Shown here: positions 9,038-16,652 of the stretch, piece after piece | Position numbering within the stretch: the first letter of the stretch is position 1 | Layout of the letters: every line of letters begins with the position of its first letter | Source of the DNA: Coemansia sp. RSA 922 | Lineage: Eukaryota > Kickxellomycota > Kickxellomycetes > Kickxellales > Kickxellaceae | NCBI GenBank assembly: GCA_027577415.1 | Contig: JANBQS010000016.1 | Coordinates: forward strand, 1-64,000 | DNA length: 64,000 nucleotides | Direction: 5' to 3' | The notes under the pieces: generated by a model | Told to the model about the DNA's origin: nothing | Seen by the model: the letters and a program-made list of their open reading frames with translations, nothing else | The model's database searches: none | Program-made: the position numbers and the translations under genes

Positions 9038-9316
9038 ATGCACTTTATCGTTACCGCCACTGCCGTTCTCGCTTCTCTTGTTGCTGCAGCTCCAACTGCC
9101 AAGCCTGAGCCTCATTCCGAGCATGCTCATGCCAACCACGGCTTGGCCAAGCGCTGGAGCGAATATGGCACGTGGGGCTGTGGCTGCCCCCTTTACGGTG
9201 GCTATGGCTATGGCACTGGTATGAGTTACGGTGTTGGTCTTGGATCTGTTGTTGGTGCTGGCGTTGGACTCGGGTCTGGTATTGGCTACGGAATTGGCCC
9301 TGGAATATACTACTAG
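9038..9316 (+). CDS. Secreted Kex2-processed glycine-rich peptide
   Basis: A 92-aa pre-pro-protein: signal peptide MHFIVTATAVLASLVAAA, an acidic and His-rich pro-segment, then a dibasic AKR at residues 37-39. The predicted mature peptide (53 aa) starts WSEYGTWGCGC, then PLYGGYGYGTG and an alternating Gly/hydrophobic tail (GVGLGS, GIGYGIGPG) ending in YY. It shares the pre-pro layout and the GGYGYG segment with the neighbouring GYG genes but not their Asn-rich C-terminal module. Two cysteines are close together (CGC). The ATG at 9038 was chosen because it starts the signal peptide directly; an upstream in-frame codon would bury it. Probably surface-active or structural, unproven. Confidence 0.8.
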   Translation: MHFIVTATAVLASLVAAAPTAKPEPHSEHAHANHGLAKRWSEYGTWGCGCPLYGGYGYGTGMSYGVGLGSVVGAGVGLGSGIGYGIGPGIYY

Positions 9317-9843
9317 GGCGTGCCTAAACATCACTACAAATACTAGTTTAGAATAGTCTTTTGTTGGCCTATTCGTAATATTTAGACATTGAATACACAA
9401 AACTAGAATTAGTGATGTGCAGCAGGTATCCATATGTTTTAAGCCAGTGTCCCGCCATTGACTGTGAGCAAACAGTGGAAACATCATTTTTCGGAAGTGT
9501 TCGGCTGCGGCATAAAGTCTCTTTTTTTAAGAAAACATTCCGGTTTGCTTAAAAAAGAATCTCGGCTTTCTTTCAATGCTTTTAGAATTTTTTTTTTATC
9601 GTTCTTTGAGTCTATAGGGTTGGGGTAGACATTGAATAACAGATACGTCACTTTTACCCGATATGCTCCTTTATTATCCCCCAAAAAAAATTGTCTCCAG
9701 TCAACCAGCACCTTTTGTCCAAGCCTCAAAAAATTTTAGCTATAAAAGAAAGCGCCTCTCCTTCTTCCCTCCCTCTCTCTCTTTTTCTCTTTTATTCTTC
9801 ACCATACTTTTTTTTTTTTATTATTCCAAACTATTTCACAAAA
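9317..9843. other. Intergenic, promoter of the gene at 9844
   Basis: Contains runs of T and A, a TATA box at 9741..9746 and a long CT-rich leader with CCCTCTCTCTC. No coding sequence supported. Confidence 0.6.
9741..9746 (+). promoter_or_regulatory. TATA box of the gene at 9844
   Basis: TATAAA followed by a strongly pyrimidine-rich stretch, 103 bp before the ATG. Confidence 0.6.
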
Positions 9844-10137
9844 ATGAACCAAGATATACCCGTAGATCCTGCTATACTCTATGTCATATTTTCTCAAACT
9901 GACCCCAAGGACAAGGAGGTCGACGTATTAAACCTTAAACATTGTAAACTGAAAAAGACCGCCACAATTGCTGAGCTCTATGCAGCGTGCAGGGAGGAGT
10001 ATAAAGACGGTGCTACACCAGTTGGGATTAAATTCAATTCTGTCACTATTATCGAGACCGACCAAAAAGAACTCAAACTCGGTGAATACTTTAGTGGTCA
10101 TAACAGCATAGTATTAGAGGTTATATTTAGAAGCTAG
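9844..10137 (+). CDS. Orphan 97-aa protein, possible ubiquitin-like (beta-grasp) fold
   Basis: A 97-aa protein without signal peptide or membrane segment. I do not recognise it by family. The pattern is suggestive of a beta-grasp fold: a strand (VDVLNLKHCKL), the TIAELYAACREEY helix that follows a Thr-Ala-Thr turn like the ubiquitin helix, a strand (VGIKFNSVTII), then LKLGEY and a final strand VLEVIFRS. There is no C-terminal Gly-Gly, so it would not be a conjugated modifier. Strong TATA box and CT-rich leader imply high or inducible expression. Alternatively it is a lineage-specific small protein of unrelated fold. Confidence 0.6.
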   Translation: MNQDIPVDPAILYVIFSQTDPKDKEVDVLNLKHCKLKKTATIAELYAACREEYKDGATPVGIKFNSVTIIETDQKELKLGEYFSGHNSIVLEVIFRS

Positions 10138-10338
10138 CCGAGTGACAACATAATTACAGGCGTTGCAATGTGGATTCAAAAGTAACCAAACAAAAAAAGG
10201 GAAAGTACTTCCTTGTAGTCACTTTTACTTTATTCGCCATGTTTGAAAATATAATAAAATAGCACGTCCACACAACATACAAGCGTGAACGAGTAAACAT
10301 AGTTTTTGTATTTGCACAAAAAAATCGAGTAAAGCTCA

Positions 10339-11715
10339 CTACCTTCTTCCCTCAAAGCGAGGCTTGTTAGAGACAGTTTCTTCCTCCAAATAATGGATGC
10401 GTGCCAGCATGACGTCGGCCTGATCACTAAATGAGGTATACATGCGCTCAATAGTCTCGAGCGTCTGGTCTCTGGGGTCCAGTGTGTACTTGAGCAAGTA
10501 CCCCGACACGGCGTCTATCCGGCCCAGTATGAGATTTCTCTCTATAAGCCTGGTCAGCATAGCCTCCAGCTGGCTCGTTGATCCAAAGCGCAGAGCCTTG
10601 GCCATAGCCGACAAGCTAGTAGACACAAAGGGCTGAGTGTACAGCACGACCACGTTCTCCACAATCTGGCTACGCACAGTCGTTGCGTGCGGCGCAACCA
10701 CCGGGTCCAGCACGCCCAGCGACAGAATGCCGTCCAGCTTCGACAGGGCGTCGCTATAGGCTGAGCTGTAGAAGCACCGCAAGAGACGCGAGCACTCTGG
10801 GATATAGTCCAGGAACTTGCCAAACTCTGCATTGTCAATAATCTGCCGCTTCAAGTCGTCGCGCTGCAGCGATGCAAGTCCTGCCAGAGTCCCGTACACC
10901 GCAATATCCTGAGGCGTAAGCAAGCCTCGCTCAAAGATGCCCGCCGACATGATCTCATCATACACCAGCCCTCTGACGTTGTTGACCACGGCTGACCACC
11001 TGCCCTCGCCAAAATCTGCCTGAATCTGCAGCACCTTGATCTCCGCAGCCATCTTGGGCGGCAGCGTCGACAGCGTCGACACGACGCGCTGCACGTAGCT
11101 GTTGACCTGCAGCCACTTCCCCATCATCTGGCTGATCCATGCCGACGTCAGCGCCAAGTTCACCTGGTCATCGATGCTTGAGCAATAGTCGCGCGCATCC
11201 TGCAGCGTCCGGAGCGCCTCGTTCAAGTTGCCCAGCCTGACCTTGTGCTGCGCTAGACCCTCTTGTGCCCGCAGCCCGTCCTTCTTTATATGCTGCTGCT
11301 TGGCCTTGTTTAGCTCCGCCGACAGCAAGTCATACACTGAGTTGTTGGTTTTTCTGGCCGAGCCAACCCACCCCGCGTCGCTTGCGGCTGCTCCACCCAG
11401 CTGCTCTAGGCTCTTGAACACGCTCTCGTACAGGTTGATGTCGGTTGTGCTGCTCTTGATTTCGTCCAAGGCTATATGGTAGCTCTCAATCGAAAGCTCG
11501 GGGCAGCGCTCACCGAGGTATAGAGCACGTCTAATCTTCACTCGTCCTTGGTACTCGCCCAAGTACTGGCTCAGGCTAAATTGTTCCAGAGTAGGCTTGG
11601 CAAACATTGTGCCGTGGTATTCGTCGCTGGCGCCAGTGCGGGACATGCTTGCGCTGCCACCGAAATCGTCAGAGTTCATTCTAAGTCTTTTAGGGCACGG
11701 GCGGGGACTGGACAT
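10339..11715 (-). CDS. CSN1: COP9 signalosome complex subunit 1 (PCI protein)
   Basis: A 458-aa protein from the ATG at 11715 (MSSPRPCPKRLRMNS); the open frame upstream lacks an ATG. It begins with a short basic segment, then an N-terminal helical-repeat region (SLSQYLGEYQGRVKIRRALYL, HKVRLGNLNEALRTL), and ends in a PCI domain with the winged-helix part LSAMAKALRFGSTSQLEAML, IERNLILGRIDAV. CSN1 is a scaffold of the COP9 signalosome, which removes Nedd8 from cullins. The size is similar to other fungal CSN1 proteins. The proteasome subunit Rpn7 is the close relative and main alternative; the extreme C-terminal Arg-rich end (KPRFEGRR) fits CSN1. Divergent from MATE1 across 0.7 kb. Confidence 0.85.
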   Translation of the reverse strand: MSSPRPCPKRLRMNSDDFGGSASMSRTGASDEYHGTMFAKPTLEQFSLSQYLGEYQGRVKIRRALYLGERCPELSIESYHIALDEIKSSTTDINLYESVFKSLEQLGGAAASDAGWVGSARKTNNSVYDLLSAELNKAKQQHIKKDGLRAQEGLAQHKVRLGNLNEALRTLQDARDYCSSIDDQVNLALTSAWISQMMGKWLQVNSYVQRVVSTLSTLPPKMAAEIKVLQIQADFGEGRWSAVVNNVRGLVYDEIMSAGIFERGLLTPQDIAVYGTLAGLASLQRDDLKRQIIDNAEFGKFLDYIPECSRLLRCFYSSAYSDALSKLDGILSLGVLDPVVAPHATTVRSQIVENVVVLYTQPFVSTSLSAMAKALRFGSTSQLEAMLTRLIERNLILGRIDAVSGYLLKYTLDPRDQTLETIERMYTSFSDQADVMLARIHYLEEETVSNKPRFEGRR

Positions 11716-12413
11716 AAAGGCCAACGCTTGGAAGACGGGCAAGTGATGCAATGCAATTGCAGCAAGAGAAAGAAATTTATAAAAGAGTAGATGCGCTTGG
11801 AAGCGAGATTTCACTACGATTTCCTCTCGCTTAAAGCCTACTGTGCTAGTGATTGAAATTGAGTAGTTGAGAAATTATAGAAAAAAAGAAGTGCAGAAAG
11901 CAAGCGAGCAAGACAAAAGTTCAAAGACAGAAAGCAAAGACAACCTCCCCCCTTCTCCCGACAACTACGCTGCGGGCAAAGTAAATCGACTCATAGTCAT
12001 AACATGATTCGAGTCGAGCCGATCCAAATGTGTCCGATTTGGTCTCCGATGCTAGCCATATACTATGGCGTAGATCTCTGCAAGGGAGAGTTCAAGCGAC
12101 TGCGAATATCGGCGAGTACCAAACTGCGGGGGAGAAAAAAGAGGGAGTTTCTTGGCATGTTTATCGCGTGTGCACACACACGCTCTCTTCATTCATCACT
12201 GGCCACACAGAGAAGTCGGCGGAGTGGGGGAGGGTAATGTGCCGTGTGAGACGCCCGAGTTTCAGATAATGGCCACCTTCAAGGTCACCGATATTGCTGT
12301 CTTCCTCCGCACCTCTTCGCTTCAGCATGCCAAGAACTTTATATAAAAAATTTATTCTATTTACCCCCCGACTAGGCTTCCTCGGAAGAAGCTCCATCTC
12401 TCATATTTCGGAT
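11716..12413. promoter_or_regulatory. CSN1/MATE1 divergent promoter
   Basis: A 698-bp region between the two start codons. It carries the CGAGCCGAT motif at 12015..12023 and a TATA-like ACTTTATATAAAAAA at about 12337. Open frames within it have no supporting features; the in-frame ATG at about 12327 overlaps the TATA element and is unlikely to be used. Confidence 0.5.
12015..12023 (+). promoter_or_regulatory. Shared promoter motif CGAGCCGAT (copy 2)
   Basis: CGAGCCGATCCAAATG here closely matches the minus-strand CGAGCCGATGCCAAATG upstream of MGR2. The shared core also lies in the GPN1/VMA5 promoter. Confidence 0.4.
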
Positions 12414-14028
12414 ATGAACTCACAAACATATAGTGGCGGTGGCGACAGCAGTTACGATAGGGACAGAGTAGGGATCACAGATGACGCAGCTCCGCACAGA
12501 CAGTGGATAAGCGAGGCACGATACCAGCTAGCAAAAGCCCTGCCGATGGCCGTAGCGGGCAGCATTCGATCAGCGACCAGCGTTATCGAACTACGAGCAC
12601 TTGGACACATTGGAAGCCGGCCGCTGGCAGGGCGCTCATTAGCACTCCTTGTCGTCAATCTCACAGGCTACCCATTCATGTATGGACTGGGCGGAGCGCT
12701 CGAAAGCCTATGCAGCCAGGCGTTTACCGGCGCCCAGGGCAACAAGCGGATAGGCGTCTACATACAGCACGCCATATGGATCTTTTTGGCGGCCAACGTA
12801 CTAGTAGCCATCTTGTGGCTACATCCCGAAGTGGTGTTTCAATTGCTGGCCAAACCAGACGACACGGTTTTGCACTATGCGCGGACATACCTGATCTTTG
12901 AGTGTGTATACTTTCCCTGCATTGTAGTACAGACCTGCTTGAAAAGGTTCTTGCTGGCGCAAGGGCTGATGCGGCCGACTGTTGTCTTTGAGGCAGCGGG
13001 GCTGTGCGCCATGTATGCGTCGCTGTGGTTGTTTGTATGGAATCCCGCAACGTCTTTGGGCTTTGTCGGCGTACCGCTAGCCTCGGCCATTGCCTATGGC
13101 GCAGTGTTGCTAGCCACAGTGTTGTATATAACGTTGGCGCCATGCAGGTCCGAATGGGGGCCATTCACAACTGCCGGATTTCGTGACAATGCCAGACACA
13201 TTATCAATCTTGGTAAGTACACGCGTGCACTTGATTGTAATGCCTCATTGTCCATTATTTTGCAACTAACTACAAGTAATGCTAAGCTACCCCCATCTAT
13301 GCATTGTAGGCATTCCGTGCAGCGTATCAGGTGTTGCGTCTTATGGATTCGCTGACTTGGCGACAATAGCAGTGTCAGCGCTGGGAGCAGAGAGCCTGGC
13401 TACACAAGCTGTGCTCAACTCCAGCAAAAGCGCGCTCTCACGAGTTGGGTCTTACTTGGGCATGGTAGCATCCAATCGAGTTGGCAATTTACTTGGCGCG
13501 CAACGGCCACAGCAGGCGTTCCTCTCAGCCAAAGTATGCATTGTCATGATGCTAGCCGTATCGAGTGTATTAGCAATGCTAATGCTAGTGTGTCAGCGCG
13601 CCTTGGCGGCATTCATCACCAACGATGAGATGCTGGTATTGCGGCTGGTACCACTGATTCCGCTGCTAGTCATTGTCGTTGTGTTTGATGTGGTTTCGAA
13701 TGTGCTCACGGGTGTTTTGCGTGGTCAAGGCCGCCAAGGCGTAGCGGCTATAGTCCGTGTTGTGTCACTTTACTTATTTGCCGTGCCCCTGGCCTACACG
13801 CTTTGCTTTTGGCTTGATTTGGGGCTGTACGGGCTGTGGGTTGGACTGGCGGCGGGGTTTGTTACTATTTCAGCTGCTGAAGGCTGGCTAGTGCTTGCTT
13901 CAGACTGGGAAGGCGAGGCTAAGCGATGCTTGGTGCGTGTTAATGGCGTGAAGCGTGCTAGGCAAATAGATTCACCCTTGGGAGAATCGTCTCCACTACT
14001 CGACGCGCAACGCAGCAGCCTCTGTTAG
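12414..14028 (+). CDS. MATE family transporter (two exons)
   Basis: Exons 12414..13212 and 13310..14028, joined across a 97-nt intron with GTAAGT donor and TTGTAG acceptor; the split glycine codon restores phase (NLGIPCSVSG). The product is 505 aa. About 12 membrane helices and two MatE halves are recognisable: ALPMAVAGSIRSATSV near the start, and LGIPCSVSGVASYGFADLAT opening the second half with ESLATQAVLNS and GAQRPQQA. MATE proteins export organic cations or metabolites using H+ or Na+ gradients. The cytosolic C-tail has an acidic dileucine motif ESSPLL (13984..14001), which often directs fungal proteins to the vacuole through AP-3. Paralogue of the gene at 16653. The ATG at 12414 was preferred because the earlier one lies in a TATA element. 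Confidence 0.9.
13213..13309 (+). other. Intron of MATE1
   Basis: 97 nt, donor GTAAGT, acceptor GTAG, with branch-like CTAAC/CTAAG sequences near the 3' end. Removal keeps the frame and rejoins the expected start of the second MatE half. Confidence 0.9.
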
Positions 14029-14269
14029 CTAAAACAAAAACAATGCTTCAAGGTGATATTTATTCTAGTATAAAGCTAAAACTATATTGTGGTCTGTAAA
14101 AAAAAATAGCCATGTGAATAAAATAAACGAACAGGGACTGCTTGCTACTCTTGATCTTGAACATGGGTGGAATAGTGATGCTGCTCTTGATATTTTCCAA
14201 TATTGTAGCAGCAGCATTATCTATATGAGCAACGGACAATATACGCCATAGCATTCCTAATGGTGACCC
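14029..14269. other. Intergenic between MATE1 and the minus-strand small gene
   Basis: AT-rich 3' sequence serving two convergent genes. Nothing else seen. Confidence 0.5.
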
Positions 14270-14647
14270 TTAAATTCCAAATTTTTCTTTAATTGACATT
14301 AAATAGTAGCTTAACCAGGCGGTGTTACAACTCTTGTGAAAGCCTACATCCTTAGTTTCATAGGAGTTACTCATGGCTAATGCCTCTAGTTCAAGCATGT
14401 TCTTACTTTCAACAACAATCAATGCAAAATCACAACTGATAGAAGCTGTGGGATTTAAATATCCTTCGCGCCCAATAAAGCACATGGTATAGTTCTGGGA
14501 TGTTGTGTGAATAGTTTCTAAAATAAATTGTGCTTGCTTGGCAAATGTAAGCTCGGATACACGGTAATTACCCAAATGTTTGAAGTCAAACCCGAAAGCA
14601 TCTTTGTCTTTATAGAAGAATGCATTCACTTGGTATGGCTGTGACAT
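14270..14647 (-). CDS. Orphan 125-aa protein
   Basis: A 125-codon frame starting at an ATG at 14647, with a TATTTAAG element about 115 bp upstream (14759..14766 on the minus strand), the same spacing as the other small TATA-driven genes here. I do not recognise it. There is no signal peptide or membrane helix. The N-terminus (YQVNAFFYKDKDAFGFDF) and middle (DFALIVVESKNMLELEALA) alternate hydrophobic and polar residues, suggesting a small alpha/beta domain. It lies between MATE1 and RRP43 and next to a 120-bp tandem repeat. AT-rich codon use differs from its housekeeping neighbours and fits a young or lineage-specific gene. Confidence 0.6.
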   Translation of the reverse strand: MSQPYQVNAFFYKDKDAFGFDFKHLGNYRVSELTFAKQAQFILETIHTTSQNYTMCFIGREGYLNPTASISCDFALIVVESKNMLELEALAMSNSYETKDVGFHKSCNTAWLSYYLMSIKEKFGI

Positions 14648-15224
14648 TGTTAATCCGTAATACAGTTGAGATCAATAAATAAAAAAAACCAAGCAACGAA
14701 TAATGTAGAGTTGTAGAAAAGTGAGGAGAGAGAAATTGGATGGAGCAGGACATAGCTGCTTAAATAGGTCTGTCCAGAGGTGAAAATAAAGGGAAGGATT
14801 CCGCTGTTCTTGCTTCTTCCTCCGATCCATGGCAAAAAAAGAGACTTTACTCCTTTGAAAATGCATTGCCTTCTTTTAAGCATAAATTGTAGCCTTACTG
14901 ACTAGCCCAGTGAAGGAGTGATTTTGCTCTTCTCGCTCCTTCTTCTGATCCACGAAAAGCGAGACTTTGCTCCTTTGAAAATCTACCACCTTCTTTTAGA
15001 CATGAATTGCAGCCTTTCCAAGAATGCCTAAGTCTTTCTGCGGCTGCTGATCACTTAGTGGACGATTAATTACAGTTAATCAGAAGAACCCGTTTCCCCC
15101 CACAATACCAGACACTGAATCAGAGTAGGACGCTGCGAAAAAACGAAAACGCTAAAAAAAAATTTATAGGTACTCCATTTTCTTTTTTTAAATATCCGCT
15201 ACTGATAAAGTTGAACAAAAAAAA
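14648..15224. promoter_or_regulatory. Divergent promoter of the small gene and RRP43
   Basis: 577 bp holding the 120-bp tandem repeat, A/T runs and a minus-strand TATTTAAG. No coding sequence supported. Confidence 0.5.
14793..15016. repeat. Two diverged ~120-bp tandem repeat units
   Basis: Units of about 119-120 bp at 14793..14911 and 14912..15016. Shared strings include GAGACTTT, CTCCTTTGAAAAT, CCTTCTTTTA and AATTG(T/C)AGCCTT at a period of 120. It lies in the shared upstream region of the 14270 gene and RRP43 and may hold duplicated regulatory sites. Confidence 0.8.
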
Positions 15225-16046
15225 ATGGGCGAGGCAGGACAGGTGACGTTTGCGATGCAGACATTTGAGCGAATTCATCCGGTAGAGTTTCAACGTCGGT
15301 TTCTAAGTCAAAGTACACGACACACTGGTCGAGAGTTTATGCAATTCCGTTCGCTCCAAGTAATCAAGGGAGCTATCAGCACAGCACAAGGTTCAGCCAC
15401 CGTACGGTTGGGCAACACCACCGTAGTATGTGGAATCAAAGCCGAGGTATGCGAACCCGACGTCAAGCAGCCTTCCTCTGGTTACCTAACCACCAACGTT
15501 GAACTCTCGCCCATGTGCTCCGCCCGGTTCCGTCCCGGCGCACCCAGCGACGAAGCCCAGGTAGCCAGCGAGCACATCCACCGGCTCTCCGCCCACCTCC
15601 TCGACCTCACCCAACTATGTATTGAAACGGGTCGTGCTGTATGGTCGTTGTCGGCGGACATTGTTTGTCTCAAACACGACGGAAACGTGCTGGACGCTGC
15701 TGTGATTGCCCTGGTGGCGGCACTGGAGGACTTGCAGCTGCCTAGGGCTGAGTTTGACTCGGCGACAGGTATGGTCAGTGCGGAGAGAACAATGTGTCAT
15801 GTGGAGGTAAAGAGGGGACTGTTCCCTGCTACTTTTACTCTGGTGGACGACATGTATGTGGTGGCTGATGCAGATGACGCTGAAGAACAAATGGCTGCGG
15901 CGTCGCTGCTCGTTGTCATGGATAGGGATGGGAAGCTTGTCAATGTCTGGAAACGAGGTGCTGGCCTCATGAGCAAAGAGACTGTTGAGCTTTGTGTGAA
16001 TGCCGCTAGAGTTCGTATGGCGGAGATTGCCAAGGCACTACATTAA
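15225..16046 (+). CDS. RRP43: Exosome complex subunit RRP43 (EXOSC8-type RNase PH fold)
   Basis: A 273-aa RNase PH-like protein. Family features: ERIHPVEFQRRFL at the start, GREFMQFRSLQVIKGAIS, GSATVRLGNTTVVCGIKAE, then GYLTTNVELSPMCS, the SLSADIVCLKHDGNVLDAA stretch and a C-terminal second RNase PH domain. These match EXOSC8/Rrp43 better than Rrp42 or Rrp45, by memory of those families. In eukaryotes the ring subunits are catalytically inactive; they form the six-subunit barrel through which RNA is threaded to Rrp44/Rrp6 in nucleus and cytoplasm. Length is about normal. The ATG at 15225 directly follows an A-rich leader. Plus strand, between the two MATE genes. Confidence 0.93.
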   Translation: MGEAGQVTFAMQTFERIHPVEFQRRFLSQSTRHTGREFMQFRSLQVIKGAISTAQGSATVRLGNTTVVCGIKAEVCEPDVKQPSSGYLTTNVELSPMCSARFRPGAPSDEAQVASEHIHRLSAHLLDLTQLCIETGRAVWSLSADIVCLKHDGNVLDAAVIALVAALEDLQLPRAEFDSATGMVSAERTMCHVEVKRGLFPATFTLVDDMYVVADADDAEEQMAAASLLVVMDRDGKLVNVWKRGAGLMSKETVELCVNAARVRMAEIAKALH

Positions 16047-16652
16047 GAAGTTTATCAAATAAAAAATATATTTTTATGTCGATCAACAAATTAATATCCT
16101 GGTGTATGAATAGTGTGTTGCTCAAAACAGGAAATTCAATATGCAGGCAAGAGGCGAGAAGTAGAATATCAGGTGGGAAGGGGTTCCGAGAAGGGAAGAA
16201 AAAAAAAAAAGCACTGTCATGTGGTATTGACAATGAGGTGTGTGAAGTACGCAGCACCTATCGGTGAGTATCCTCCCCCCAAAGGGAGACACTTTGTTTT
16301 CTTGGGAAAAACAAACGAACGTCCGAGCATGTATAAAACGTTTTGGGCTCGGGCGTTGTTGGCATCATCTCAGATGCTTCTCTACTTGTTTTCCATCTTG
16401 CTTTTCCTCCACAGTCAACATCCTCCTTACCTCTTTTTGACTGTGTCAGCCCACCACGCATTTACGCTAATAAAATCCTGGCCACACTCCTCCCCTTTTT
16501 TCCTTTTACTGAGAAAACGCTTTGTTTTAACCAGGTTCTTGGAACATATATAAAAAACGAGATACGATTTCTTTCTTTTTTTCTCTTGTATTTTTTTTTA
16601 TCTACTTTGACTGGGTTTATAAATAACTGGGCATGACAAAACATATCTAATA
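16047..16652. other. Intergenic, promoter of MATE2
   Basis: 3' end of RRP43, then CT-rich DNA and a TATATAAAA element at about 16549, ~100 bp before the MATE2 ATG. Open frames on both strands are low-complexity and not supported. Confidence 0.55.

Noticed and set aside
12294..12413. N-terminal extension of MATE1 from an earlier in-frame ATG at about 12327
   Set aside because: That ATG overlaps a TATATAAAA element and its peptide is basic and not MATE-like; the ATG at 12414 is a better start.
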